Source of the DNA: Rhodobacter sp.
GTDB lineage: Bacteria; Pseudomonadota; Alphaproteobacteria; Rhodobacterales; Rhodobacteraceae
Direction: 5' to 3'
DNA length: 41,565 bases
NCBI GenBank assembly: GCA_030066215.1
Contig: JASJCA010000022.1
Location: forward strand, 1-41,565
Each line of letters starts with the position of its first letter. Position 1 is the stretch's first letter. Shown here in pieces: positions 33,966 to 41,565 of the stretch. The notes beneath the pieces are model-generated. The model saw only the letters and a program-made list of their open reading frames with translations. It had not been told where the DNA came from and searched no databases. The translations under genes and the position numbers were made by a program.

Positions 33966-34637
33966 TTAGCTGTCCAGTTCGGCGTCCAAGAGTGCCGCGA
34001 ACTCGTCGAAGCTCTTGTTGCCGGTCACCAGCTCTCCGTCGATGATGAAGGACGGGGTCGACCGAATGCCGTCGCGCCCGGCGTTTTCTTCGTAATAGGC
34101 AACCAAGCCCTGCGCCTTTTCGGCGTCCTGCAGGCACGCGTCCACATCCTCGCCCGCAATCCCTGCGGTACGTCCGATCCGCGCCAATGCGCCGGCAATG
34201 GTTGCCGGATCGCCGCTGGCGGTCCAATCGGCCTGTTGGTCATAGATCATGTCGACGATGCCGAAGAACTTCTCTTGCCCGCCACACCGCGCCACCATGC
34301 TGGCCCAAAGCCCGAAACGGTCGAAATAGACCTCGCGGTAGATGAACCGCACTTTGCCGGTGTCGATGTAGTTCGCCTTGAACTCCTTGAAGGTGTCGCG
34401 GTGGAAGTGTTTGCAATGCGGACAGGTGAAGCTGGCATATTCTACCACCGTCAATGGCGCGTTTTCGTCGCCGAGCGCCATCTCGACGACCATCGAGCTG
34501 TCGACCTCGCCGTCGGTCGATTGCGCCTGCGCCGCGCCGAGCGTCGGATACGGGCTGCTCGTCTGGCTCGACTGCCAGACATAGGCGCCACCGGCCAGGA
34601 TCAGTACGGCGGCGGCGATAGCGATGATACGGTTCAT
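33966..34637 (-). CDS. DsbA-family thiol:disulfide oxidoreductase
   Basis: The ATG at 34635-34637 gives 223 residues. The N-terminal helix (MNRIIAIAAAVLILAGGAYV) is a signal anchor or signal peptide, so the enzyme acts in the periplasm. The thioredoxin-fold active site is Cys72-Pro-His-Cys75 (SFTCPHCKHFH), and the cis-Pro loop is in IRSTPSFIIDG. The CPHC motif is that of DsbA. Insert and helices (FRYREVY.., LARIGRTAGI) fit the DsbA-like group that oxidises or isomerises secreted proteins. It lies 10 bp after the DciA-like gene, so the two are probably co-transcribed. Confidence 0.92.
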   Translation of the reverse strand: MNRIIAIAAAVLILAGGAYVWQSSQTSSPYPTLGAAQAQSTDGEVDSSMVVEMALGDENAPLTVVEYASFTCPHCKHFHRDTFKEFKANYIDTGKVRFIYREVYFDRFGLWASMVARCGGQEKFFGIVDMIYDQQADWTASGDPATIAGALARIGRTAGIAGEDVDACLQDAEKAQGLVAYYEENAGRDGIRSTPSFIIDGELVTGNKSFDEFAALLDAELDS

Positions 34638-34647
34638 GGTCTCTGCC

Positions 34648-35166
34648 TCAGTTGGATTTCGGTTTCGATAGAACGTTTTCGCCCAGCGCTTCAAGGGCTT
34701 GGCGCAGCCCGTCGTCACGGACCGGGGCGACGGCGTCGCGGGCGGCCCGCTTCGTCGCGGGGTCGGGCATCGCTGCGGGTTGCGGTGCCGGCTCGAATGT
34801 CGCCTGCCCCTCGGCGAAGCCGGTGGGAGCAGTTTGAGTGAGCTGCACGCGCTCGATTGCGGCATATCCGTAGCAGGCGTTCACCCGCTCCCGGATCTTC
34901 TCCTTTTGCATTTCCAGCATCGGCGCCTGGGCGCCGGTGGTCAGGATGGTCAGTGTCGCGCCAAAGCCTTTTCTGCCGTAACCAACCTTCACCGGCCGCG
35001 CCACACGCGCGGTGTCCTCGCCAACGATCTCGGCCCAATGCGTCAACAGCCGCGCCACTGCGAACCCTCGGCTTTCTCCAGCCTTACGGATCCGCGATTG
35101 CAGAAGGCCCGAGGCCCGCTCAAACCCGCGCATCCGCCGTGGGCTTTTGGTATATTGACCGGTCAT
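34648..35166 (-). CDS. dciA: DUF721/DciA-family protein
   Basis: The ATG at 35164-35166 (MTGQYTKSPRRMRGFE) has AAAGGA about 10 bases upstream and gives 172 residues; an alternative ATG at 35175 lies too close to the same motif. The DUF721 domain spans about 10-100 (FERASGLLQSRIRKAGESRG, LTHWAEIVGEDTARVARPVKV, ATLTILTTGAQAPMLEMQKE). Members of this family (DciA) load the replicative helicase DnaB in bacteria without DnaC. The C-terminal part is Ala/Pro-rich and likely flexible. It is divergent from mutY and is followed by the DsbA-like gene. Confidence 0.88.
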   Translation of the reverse strand: MTGQYTKSPRRMRGFERASGLLQSRIRKAGESRGFAVARLLTHWAEIVGEDTARVARPVKVGYGRKGFGATLTILTTGAQAPMLEMQKEKIRERVNACYGYAAIERVQLTQTAPTGFAEGQATFEPAPQPAAMPDPATKRAARDAVAPVRDDGLRQALEALGENVLSKPKSN

Positions 35167-35249
35167 CGCTGGCATGTCCTTTGTCGCGCACTATTCTAGA
35201 CGGCGCGAGGCGGCACGCCAGCAGAAAGCCGGGCAGGGGGACATAAAGA

Positions 35250-36308
35250 TTGCGTTATGAGGGGCTGAGCGCTGATCTGCTGGACTGGTACGACGCCCAT
35301 GCGCGCGTGATGCCCTGGCGCGTCGGACCGGCCGCGCGCAAGGCCGGCGAGAGGCCCGATCCCTATCGCGTGTGGCTGTCCGAGGTGATGCTGCAGCAGA
35401 CCACGGTCGCCGCGGTGCGCGACTATTTCCACCGCTTCGCCGCCCGCTGGCCGACCGTCGCGGCGCTCGCCGCCGCCGAGGACGGCGACGTGATGGGCGA
35501 ATGGGCGGGCCTGGGCTATTACGCCCGCGCCCGCAACCTGCTGAAATGCGCCCGCGTGGTGGCCCTCGACCATGGCGGCCGGTTCCCCAACACACGCGAC
35601 GCATTGCTGCGACTGCCCGGGATCGGGCCCTATACCGCTTCGGCCATCGCCGCGATCGCCTTCGACGAACCCGCCACCGTGGTCGACGGCAATGTCGAGC
35701 GGGTCATTGCCCGGCTGTTCGATATCGAAACCCCGCTGCCCGCCGCCAAGCCGGACCTCACTGCGCTCGCCGAGCGCCTGACGCCGCAAATCCGCCCCGG
35801 CGATTATGCCCAGGCAGTGATGGACCTCGGCGCCACGGTCTGCACACCGACATCGCCGGCCTGCGGCATCTGCCCCTGGATCGCCGCCTGCAAGGCCCGC
35901 GCCGCCGGCACCCAGACCGACCTGCCCCGCAAGACGCCGAAGAAGCCGAAGCCCACGCGCCTCGGCATCGCCTATCTCGCCCGCCGGCAAGACGGCGCCT
36001 GGCTTTTGGAGCGCCGCCCCGACACCGGGCTGCTGGGCGGTATGCTGGGCTGGCCGGGGTCCGACTGGTCCGACGCGCCCGCCGAGGCCCCTCCGATCGC
36101 CGCCGATTGGCGCGACCCCGGCGTCGAGGTCCGCCATACCTTCACCCATTTCCACCTGCGCCTGGCCTTGCGCGTGGCCGAGATCCCGAACGGCGCCCGA
36201 CCGGCCCGCGGCGCTTTCCTGCCCCGGCAGGACTTCCGACCCTCGGACCTGCCCACGGTCATGCGCAAGGCATTCGACCTTGCCCTTGGCGCCTTTCCGT
36301 TGGAATGA
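35250..36308 (+). CDS. mutY: A/G-specific adenine glycosylase
   Basis: MutY removes adenine mispaired with 8-oxoguanine. A TTG start at 35250 with AGGGGG upstream gives 352 residues; the nearby ATG is out of frame. The catalytic Glu45 is in VWLSEVMLQQTTV and the HhH-GPD hairpin is RLPGIGPYTASAIAAIAF. Catalytic Asp146 lies in VVDGNVERVIARLF. The iron-sulfur cluster is Cys198-x6-Cys205-x2-Cys208-x5-Cys214 (CTPTSPACGICPWIAAC). The C-terminal NUDIX-like domain for 8-oxoG recognition starts near 245 (LLERRPDTGLLGGMLGWPG). The AlkB-like genes begin 31 bp later. Confidence 0.97.
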   Translation: MRYEGLSADLLDWYDAHARVMPWRVGPAARKAGERPDPYRVWLSEVMLQQTTVAAVRDYFHRFAARWPTVAALAAAEDGDVMGEWAGLGYYARARNLLKCARVVALDHGGRFPNTRDALLRLPGIGPYTASAIAAIAFDEPATVVDGNVERVIARLFDIETPLPAAKPDLTALAERLTPQIRPGDYAQAVMDLGATVCTPTSPACGICPWIAACKARAAGTQTDLPRKTPKKPKPTRLGIAYLARRQDGAWLLERRPDTGLLGGMLGWPGSDWSDAPAEAPPIAADWRDPGVEVRHTFTHFHLRLALRVAEIPNGARPARGAFLPRQDFRPSDLPTVMRKAFDLALGAFPLE

Positions 36309-36339
36309 TCCGCGCGAGATCGCCGGAGGATCCAAGTCC

Positions 36340-37512
36340 TTGCACGTCGCCGCCGACCAGATCGCCAAGCTGTCCCGCGCCCTGCCCTATTGGGTGCCGC
36401 TGGCGCTGATCCCGCTGACCGTCGTCGGCGCGGTCCACGGCGGCTGGACGGTGTTTCTGCTCCCGGTCGGGGCCTGGGCGCTCTTCATCCTGCTCGACGC
36501 CATCACCGGCGGGACCGAGGCCAATGCCGACCCCTCCACGCCCGACGAAAGCCTGATCTGGTACCGCCTGATCACCCTGATCTGGTTCCCGGTGCAGTTC
36601 ACGCTGGTGATGTGGCTGGTCTGGTACGTGCCCGGGGCCGCGCATCTGGCGCTGTGGGAAAAGCTCGTGCTCTTCGTCGGCATGGGCATCATCGGCGGCA
36701 CGATCGGCATCAACTATGCCCACGAGTTGATGCACCAGAGGACCGCGCTGGAACGCTGGCTCAGCGACCTGATCTTGGCCACGGTGATGTACAGCCATTT
36801 CCGGTCCGAGCACCTGCATGTGCACCACCCCCATGTCGGCACGCCCCGGGACCCCACGACCTCGCGCTTCGACGAAAGCTTCTGGTGGTTCTTTCCCCGC
36901 GTCGTGCGGGCCTATTGGCGGTCGTCCATCGCCGCCGAGGCGGCGCGTCTGGCGCGCCGGGGCCGGACCGCCTGGCACATCTCGAACCCGTTCTGGCGCT
37001 ACGGCGTGCTGCAAGGCGCCTGCGTGGCGCTGGCGCTGAGCCTCGGCGGCTGGCCCGGCCTCGGCCTGTTTCTGCTGCAGTCCTTCGTCGCGATCTGGCA
37101 GCTCGAATTGGTCAATTACGTCGAGCATTACGGCCTGACCCGCAAGCACCTGGGCGGCGGCAAATACGAAAGCTTCCTGCCGCGGCACAGCTGGAATTCC
37201 ACCCGCCAGGCCTCGAACTGGCTGCTGATCAACCTGCAGCGGCACTCGGACCACCACTTCAAACCCGACCGCCGGTTTCCGCTTCTGCAGGTCCACCCGC
37301 TTCAGGACGCCCCGCAACTGCCCTACGGCTACCCGGTGATGACCTTGGCAGCGATGGTCCCGCCGGTCTGGCGGCGCATCATGAACCCGCGCGTCGAGGC
37401 CTGGCGGCAGCGCTACTACCCCGAGATCACCGACTGGCGTCCCTACAATCAGGGCCGGAACCCAACCCTCGCCTGGGCGCCCGCAGCCCCCGCGACACTC
37501 GGTCGGAATTGA
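36340..37512 (+). CDS. AlkB-type alkane 1-monooxygenase, first copy
   Basis: A TTG start at 36340, nine bases after GGAGGA, gives 390 residues; the open frame from 36280 overlaps mutY and was rejected. The protein has several hydrophobic segments (about 17-35, 38-57, 76-97, 108-126, 222-256) typical of integral-membrane fatty-acyl or alkane hydroxylases. The diiron histidine boxes are HELMH (128-132), HLHVHH (158-163), NYVEHYG (259-265) and LQRHSDHH (299-306). The NYxEHYG plus LQRHSDHH pair is specific for the AlkB group. It hydroxylates terminal carbons with electrons from rubredoxin, which is not encoded in this window. A paralogue follows 57 bp downstream. Confidence 0.93.
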   Translation: MHVAADQIAKLSRALPYWVPLALIPLTVVGAVHGGWTVFLLPVGAWALFILLDAITGGTEANADPSTPDESLIWYRLITLIWFPVQFTLVMWLVWYVPGAAHLALWEKLVLFVGMGIIGGTIGINYAHELMHQRTALERWLSDLILATVMYSHFRSEHLHVHHPHVGTPRDPTTSRFDESFWWFFPRVVRAYWRSSIAAEAARLARRGRTAWHISNPFWRYGVLQGACVALALSLGGWPGLGLFLLQSFVAIWQLELVNYVEHYGLTRKHLGGGKYESFLPRHSWNSTRQASNWLLINLQRHSDHHFKPDRRFPLLQVHPLQDAPQLPYGYPVMTLAAMVPPVWRRIMNPRVEAWRQRYYPEITDWRPYNQGRNPTLAWAPAAPATLGRN

Positions 37513-37569
37513 TCCAATGGGGCCCTGCGCGCTATATATCGTGCGGGGGTAGAACGACGGAGCAGGCAG

Positions 37570-38703
37570 ATGATCCCCGCATCCCAAGTCGCGCGCGTGC
37601 AGAACGCCATACCGTTCTGGCTGTCGCTGAGCCTCGTGCCTCTGGCGTATATCGGCGCCACCCAGGGCGGCTGGGCCCTGGCGCTGCTGCCGGTTACCGC
37701 CTGGGGCCTCTTCATCCTGCTGGATGCGATCACCGGCGAGAACACCGAGAACGCCGATCTGGAAACCACCGAGAGCCAGCTTTTCTGGTACCGGCTGATC
37801 ACGCTGATCTGGTTCCCGATCCAGTTCGCCGTGATCTTCGGCACGATCTGGTACGCCGCCCAGGCCGAGCATCTGAACCTGCTGGAAAAGATCGTGCTGT
37901 TCTTCGGCGTCGGCGTGATCTCGGGCACCGTGGGCATCAATTACAGCCACGAGCTGATGCACCAGAAGAACAAGCTCGAACGCTGGCTCGCGGATCTGCT
38001 TCTGGCCACGGTGATGTACGGCCACTTCCGATCAGAACACTTGCTGGTCCACCACCGCTATGTCGCCACGCCGCGGGATGCCGTGACCGCGCGCTACAAC
38101 GAGGGCTTCCACCGCTTCTTTCCCCGCGTGCTGTGGGAATGCTACGCCTCGGCGTTCGAAGCCGAGCGCGCCATGCTCGCCCGCAAGGGGCTGCCCTGGT
38201 GGCACCTGTCGAACCCGTTCTGGCGCTACTGGGTGTTGCAGGCCGGCTGCCTCGCCCTGGCGCTGTGGCTCGGCGGCTGGGCCGGCGTGGCGCTGTTCCT
38301 CTACCAGGGCTTCATCGCGGTGTGGCAGTTGGAGCTGGTCAATTACATCGAGCATTACGGCCTGACCCGCCGGCACCTCGGCGAAGGCAAATACGAGCAC
38401 GTCCTGCCGCGGCATTCCTGGAACTCCGCGCGCGCTGCGTCGAACTGGATCCTGATCAACCTCCAGCGCCACTCGGACCACCACTATAAACCCGACCGCC
38501 GGTTTCCACTGCTGCAGAACCACGACCAAACCGAGGCGCCGCAACTGCCCTACGGCTACCCGGTGATGACACTCGCGGCGATGATCCCACCGCTCTGGCG
38601 GCGCGTAATGAACCCCCGCGTCCGCGCCTGGCGGCGGCAGTACTATCCCGACATCGACGACTGGCAGCCCTATGCCAAGGGGCTGAACCCGCAGCCCCGC
38701 TGA
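37570..38703 (+). CDS. AlkB-type alkane 1-monooxygenase, second copy
   Basis: The ATG at 37570, with GGAG upstream, gives 377 residues. The product is a close paralogue of the preceding gene over its whole length: HELMH (127-131), HLLVHH (157-162), NYIEHYG, LQRHSDHH followed by the same KPDRRFPLLQ stretch. Differences concentrate in the first 20 residues, the region after the second His box and the C-terminus. Tandem AlkB copies can differ in chain-length range. No rubredoxin, regulator or aldehyde dehydrogenase gene is adjacent. A perfect palindrome (38799-38824) lies downstream. Confidence 0.93.
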   Translation: MIPASQVARVQNAIPFWLSLSLVPLAYIGATQGGWALALLPVTAWGLFILLDAITGENTENADLETTESQLFWYRLITLIWFPIQFAVIFGTIWYAAQAEHLNLLEKIVLFFGVGVISGTVGINYSHELMHQKNKLERWLADLLLATVMYGHFRSEHLLVHHRYVATPRDAVTARYNEGFHRFFPRVLWECYASAFEAERAMLARKGLPWWHLSNPFWRYWVLQAGCLALALWLGGWAGVALFLYQGFIAVWQLELVNYIEHYGLTRRHLGEGKYEHVLPRHSWNSARAASNWILINLQRHSDHHYKPDRRFPLLQNHDQTEAPQLPYGYPVMTLAAMIPPLWRRVMNPRVRAWRRQYYPDIDDWQPYAKGLNPQPR

Positions 38704-38798
38704 ACCGATCCGACGGGGCCCGGGGCTTGGATCAAGGCCAACAACCCGCCAGCGCCGCCTTGGGGATCGGGTCGGCCGGCAGCGCGCGAGAATGCGAA

Positions 38799-38824
38799 AG
38801 CCCCGCCGGCCGGCCGGCGGGGCT
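38799..38824. terminator. Perfect 26-bp palindrome between convergent transcription units
   Basis: AGCCCCGCCGGCC (38799-38811) is followed without spacer by its exact reverse complement (38812-38824). It lies 96 bp after the second AlkB gene and 70 bp from the rplP stop on the opposite strand. There is no T-run; as RNA it would fold with a very small loop. A bidirectional terminator is the most likely role. Confidence 0.6.
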
Positions 38825-38893
38825 CTCCAATGTTACCGGGGTGCGGCCCGCAGGAAATCTTCGATTTCCCGCTACACCGCACTGCGCGAAGAC

Positions 38894-39307
38894 TCACCAG
38901 TCTTCGCGCTGAACGATCCTGGTCTTCACCGGCAGCTTCATTGCCGCCAGCCGCAGAGCTTCGCGGGCGATGCCGTCCGAGACGCCGTCGATTTCGAACA
39001 TGATCCGGCCGGGCTTGACCTTGCAGGCCCAGAAATCGACCGAGCCCTTGCCCTTGCCCATCCGGACCTCGGTCGGCTTCGAGGTCACCGGCGTGTCCGG
39101 GAAGATCCGGATCCAGACCCGGCCCTGACGCTTCATATGACGGGTCATCGCGCGGCGGGCGGCCTCGATCTGACGCGCGGTGACGCGTTCCGGCTCTGTC
39201 GACTTCAGCCCGTAGGAACCGAAGTTGAGCGTCGAGCCGCCCTTGGCCTCGCCGCGAATGCGGCCCTTGTGCAGCTTGCGGAATTTTGTGCGCTTTGGTT
39301 GCAGCAT
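38894..39307 (-). CDS. rplP: 50S ribosomal protein L16
   Basis: The 137-residue product starts [19 protein letters not shown], the invariant L16 N-terminus, and continues with [60 protein letters not shown] and the C-terminal helix. L16 binds 23S rRNA near the A site and organises the peptidyl-transferase region. It is 13 bp after rpsC in the operon. In the standard S10 order rpmC and rpsQ should follow, but they do not; the operon ends here facing the AlkB genes. Confidence 0.98.
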   Translation of the reverse strand: MLQPKRTKFRKLHKGRIRGEAKGGSTLNFGSYGLKSTEPERVTARQIEAARRAMTRHMKRQGRVWIRIFPDTPVTSKPTEVRMGKGKGSVDFWACKVKPGRIMFEIDGVSDGIAREALRLAAMKLPVKTRIVQREDW

Positions 39308-39320
39308 CTCGTTCTACTCC

Positions 39321-40031
39321 TTAGCGGCGGCCGGCGCCGGGCCCGCGTGGGGCAGGGCCTTCCTGCAGCTCTTGCTGGCGGCGGTCACGGGCCGACGGGT
39401 CGTGCTCCATGATCTCGCCTTTGAAGATCCAGACCTTGATGCCGATGATGCCGTAGGGCGTCTTGGCCTCGACGGTAGCATAGTCGATATCGGCGCGCAG
39501 GGTGTGCAGCGGCACGCGACCCTCGCGGTACCATTCGGTCCGCGCGATCTCGGCGCCGCCGAGGCGGCCCGCGACATTGACGCGGATGCCCAGGGCCCCC
39601 ATGCGCATCGAGTTCTGCACCGCCCGCTTCATCGCGCGGCGGAAGCTGACCCGGCGCTCAAGCTGCTGGGCGATCGACTCGGCCACCAATTGCGCGTCCA
39701 GTTCCGGCTTGCGGACCTCGACGATGTTAAGGTGCAGCTCGCTGTCGGTCATGTTCGCCAGCTTCTTGCGCAGCCCCTCGATATCGGCGCCCTTCTTGCC
39801 GATGATCACGCCCGGACGCGCGGTGTGGATCGTCACCCGGCACTTCTTGTGCGGCCGTTCGATAATCACCTTCGACACACCGGCCTGCTTGCACTCTTCT
39901 TCAATGAATCCCCGGATCTTGAGGTCCTCCAAGAGGAGATCACCGTAGTCCTTGGTGTCGGCGTACCAGCGGCTGTCCCAGGTGCGGTTCACCTGCAGAC
40001 GCATGCCGATCGGATTGACTTTCTGACCCAT
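39321..40031 (-). CDS. rpsC: 30S ribosomal protein S3
   Basis: The 236-residue product begins [20 protein letters not shown] and contains the KH domain with [18 protein letters not shown], followed by the S3 C-terminal domain ([45 protein letters not shown]). S3 sits at the mRNA entry of the small subunit and takes part in helicase activity. Its ATG overlaps the stop of rplV by one base. The C-terminal tail is basic and variable, as in other alphaproteobacteria. Confidence 0.98.
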   Translation of the reverse strand: MGQKVNPIGMRLQVNRTWDSRWYADTKDYGDLLLEDLKIRGFIEEECKQAGVSKVIIERPHKKCRVTIHTARPGVIIGKKGADIEGLRKKLANMTDSELHLNIVEVRKPELDAQLVAESIAQQLERRVSFRRAMKRAVQNSMRMGALGIRVNVAGRLGGAEIARTEWYREGRVPLHTLRADIDYATVEAKTPYGIIGIKVWIFKGEIMEHDPSARDRRQQELQEGPAPRGPGAGRR

Positions 40032-40411
40032 TAGGCTTGCTCCTCAACTTCGCGGACCTTGATGGTGAGTTCGGAAAACGGCTTCTTGATCCGTCCGAAC
40101 CGGCCCCGCGCCCGCGGGCGGCCGCGCGTCATGGTCAGGTTTTTGCCCACATAGGCCTCGGCGACGACCAGTTCGTCGACGTCGAGGTTGTGGTTGTTCT
40201 CGGCATTCGCAATCGCCGACTGCAGGCATTTTTTTACGTCGCCGGCGATACGCTTTTTCGAGAAGGTGAGGTCGCTCAGCGCCTTTTCTACCTTCTTGCC
40301 GCGGATCATCGCTGCGACGAGATTCAGTTTCTGAGGCGACGTGCGCAGCATGCGCAGTTTCGCCATCGCCTCGTTCTCCGCCACGCGGCGGGGATTTTTA
40401 TCCTTGCCCAT
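40031..40411 (-). CDS. rplV: 50S ribosomal protein L22
   Basis: The 126-residue product has the L22 core: [60 protein letters not shown], and the loop-and-hairpin region [20 protein letters not shown] that lines the exit tunnel. It lies between rpsS (3-bp gap) and rpsC (1-bp overlap), as in the standard S10 operon. Confidence 0.98.
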   Translation of the reverse strand: MGKDKNPRRVAENEAMAKLRMLRTSPQKLNLVAAMIRGKKVEKALSDLTFSKKRIAGDVKKCLQSAIANAENNHNLDVDELVVAEAYVGKNLTMTRGRPRARGRFGRIKKPFSELTIKVREVEEQA

Positions 40412-40414
40412 GGC

Positions 40415-40693
40415 TTACTTCCTCTTGGCTTTCTTGTCGGCGGCGTGGCCGTAATAGGTGCGCGTCGGGCTGTACTCGCCGAACTTCTGGCCGATCATGT
40501 CCTCGCTCACCAGCACGGGGATGTGCTTGCGCCCGTTATAGACGCCGAAGGTGAGGCCGACGAATTGCGGCAGGATGGTCGAACGGCGTGACCAGATCTT
40601 GATGACTTCCTTGCGGCCCGATTCACGGGACTTTTCCGCCTTCTTAAGCACATAGCTGTCGACGAAAGGGCCTTTCCAAACTGAGCGGCTCAT
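40415..40693 (-). CDS. rpsS: 30S ribosomal protein S19
   Basis: The 92-residue product has the typical S19 sequence: [60 protein letters not shown] and [21 protein letters not shown]19 forms a complex with S13 in the head of the small subunit and contacts tRNA. It is tightly packed between rplB and rplV. Confidence 0.98.
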   Translation of the reverse strand: MSRSVWKGPFVDSYVLKKAEKSRESGRKEVIKIWSRRSTILPQFVGLTFGVYNGRKHIPVLVSEDMIGQKFGEYSPTRTYYGHAADKKAKRK

Positions 40694-40696
40694 GTC

Positions 40697-41539
40697 TTAG
40701 CGGCCCTTCTTCTTGGCGTGGCGCGAGCGGATGATCAGCTTGCTGGACGCCTTGTTCTTGTTGCGGGTGCGCTTGCCCTTCGTCGGCACGCCCCATGGGG
40801 TGACGGGGTGACGGCCACCGCTCGTGCGGCCTTCGCCGCCGCCATGGGGGTGGTCGACCGGGTTCATCACCACGCCGCGCACGGAGGGGCGCTTGCCCAG
40901 GTGACGGTTGCGGCCCGCCTTGCCGAGGTTCTGGTTCGAGTTGTCGGGATTCGACACCGCGCCAACCGTGGCCATGCATTCCTGGCGCACCATGCGGAGT
41001 TCCCCGGAGCTCAGGCGGATCTGCGCATAGCCGCCGTCGCGGCCGACGAATTGGGCGTAGGTGCCCGCCGCGCGCGCGATCTGGCCGCCCTTGCCGGGCT
41101 TGAGTTCCACATTGTGGACGATGGTGCCGATCGGCATGCCGGAGAACGGCATCGCGTTGCCGGGTTTGACGTCGGTCTTGGCGCCCGAGATCACTTTGTC
41201 GCCGACGCCGATGCGCTGCGGGGCCAGGATATAGGCCCGCTCGCCATCGCTGTACTGGATCAGCGCGATGAAGGCGGTGCGGTTGGGGTCGTATTCGATC
41301 CGGACGACGGTGCCTTCGACATCCGTCTTGGTGCGTTTGAAGTCGACGATCCGATAGAGGCGTTTCGCCCCGCCGCCGCGGCGGCGCATCGTGATCCGTC
41401 CGGTGTTGTTCCGTCCGCCGTGTTTGGTCAAGCCTTCCGTGAGGGACTTGACCGGGCGGCCTTTCCAAAGCTCCGAACGGTCGATCAGCACCAGCCCGCG
41501 CTGGCCCGGCGTCGTCGGTTTATACGACTTGAGTGCCAT
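40697..41539 (-). CDS. rplB: 50S ribosomal protein L2
   Basis: The 280-residue product starts [20 protein letters not shown] and contains [20 protein letters not shown] and [20 protein letters not shown]. The C-terminal region has the strictly conserved [13 protein letters not shown] block with the essential His of L2, near the peptidyl-transferase centre. GGAAGAGAG lies upstream as a ribosome-binding site (complement of about 41547-41555). The operon must continue upstream beyond the right edge (rplW, rplD, rplC, rpsJ expected). Confidence 0.98.
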   Translation of the reverse strand: MALKSYKPTTPGQRGLVLIDRSELWKGRPVKSLTEGLTKHGGRNNTGRITMRRRGGGAKRLYRIVDFKRTKTDVEGTVVRIEYDPNRTAFIALIQYSDGERAYILAPQRIGVGDKVISGAKTDVKPGNAMPFSGMPIGTIVHNVELKPGKGGQIARAAGTYAQFVGRDGGYAQIRLSSGELRMVRQECMATVGAVSNPDNSNQNLGKAGRNRHLGKRPSVRGVVMNPVDHPHGGGEGRTSGGRHPVTPWGVPTKGKRTRNKNKASSKLIIRSRHAKKKGR

Positions 41540-41565
41540 GCTTGCTCTCTTCCGTTTGCTTCGCG

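Noticed and set aside
36259-38025. 588-codon minus-strand frame across the AlkB genes, and a 699-codon plus-strand frame at 36390-38489
   Set aside because: Both are frame shadows of the two AlkB genes, with low-complexity composition and no motifs.

Overview
The window is high-GC chromosomal DNA from an alphaproteobacterium, most likely a member of the Rhodobacteraceae (Roseobacter/Rhodobacter relatives). This rests on the gene families and their order: leuS with lptE and holA, a pmbA / inositol-phosphatase / KdtA-like / lpxK string, a Rhodobacter-type porin, an OmpR regulator with an alphaproteobacterial sequence, DUF2125 and DUF3576 proteins, and two AlkB-type hydroxylases beside mutY. The species cannot be named from the sequence alone.

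Region by region. 1-4058 (minus strand): exonuclease III running off the left edge with an abnormal C-terminus, a CHASE-type hybrid histidine kinase and an OmpR-family response regulator with its own terminator. 4207-7240: ribA, a YdeI-like protein, a YkuD L,D-transpeptidase and a secreted PEBP-fold protein. 7639-11565 (minus): YggS, a TPR-sulfotransferase and a porin. 11810-18282 (plus): a DUF3576 lipoprotein, leuS, an AT-rich insert carrying a cysteine-rich mini-protein, a membrane zinc-ribbon protein, lptE and holA. 18521-21952: two glutathione-transferase-fold genes, a MscS channel and a small HNH protein. 22240-25235: a crotonase-fold protein, an SDR and a DUF2125 protein. 25612-28684: DUF6958 and NUDIX genes, then pmbA and a CysQ-like phosphatase. 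28685-30463: a lower-GC stretch with one secreted orphan protein and about 700 bp without a supported gene. 30464-36308: a KdtA-like glycosyltransferase and lpxK, a CaiB/BaiF CoA-transferase, a DsbA-like protein, a DciA-like protein and mutY. 36340-38703: two tandem AlkB-type hydroxylases. 38894-41539 (minus): part of the S10 ribosomal operon (rplB, rpsS, rplV, rpsC, rplP), which stops at rplP.

Functionally this is mostly housekeeping DNA: translation (leuS, ribosomal proteins), replication and repair (holA, dciA, mutY, xthA), envelope and LPS (lptE, KdtA-like, lpxK, porin, MscS, L,D-transpeptidase, disulfide protein) and cofactors (ribA, yggS). No phage, IS transposase, CRISPR array, tRNA or rRNA was recognised.

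The most interesting items are: (i) a roughly 140-bp palindromic element in three intergenic copies, with 21-bp terminal inverted repeats in two of them; (ii) a KdtA homologue and a crotonase homologue that both lack their usual catalytic glutamates; (iii) an AT-rich cysteine-rich mini-gene between leuS and lptE; (iv) an S10 operon cut after rplP and facing a tandem AlkB pair; (v) exonuclease III without its C-terminal catalytic motif; and (vi) several unexplained inverted repeats. No complete new defence or mobile system is evident.
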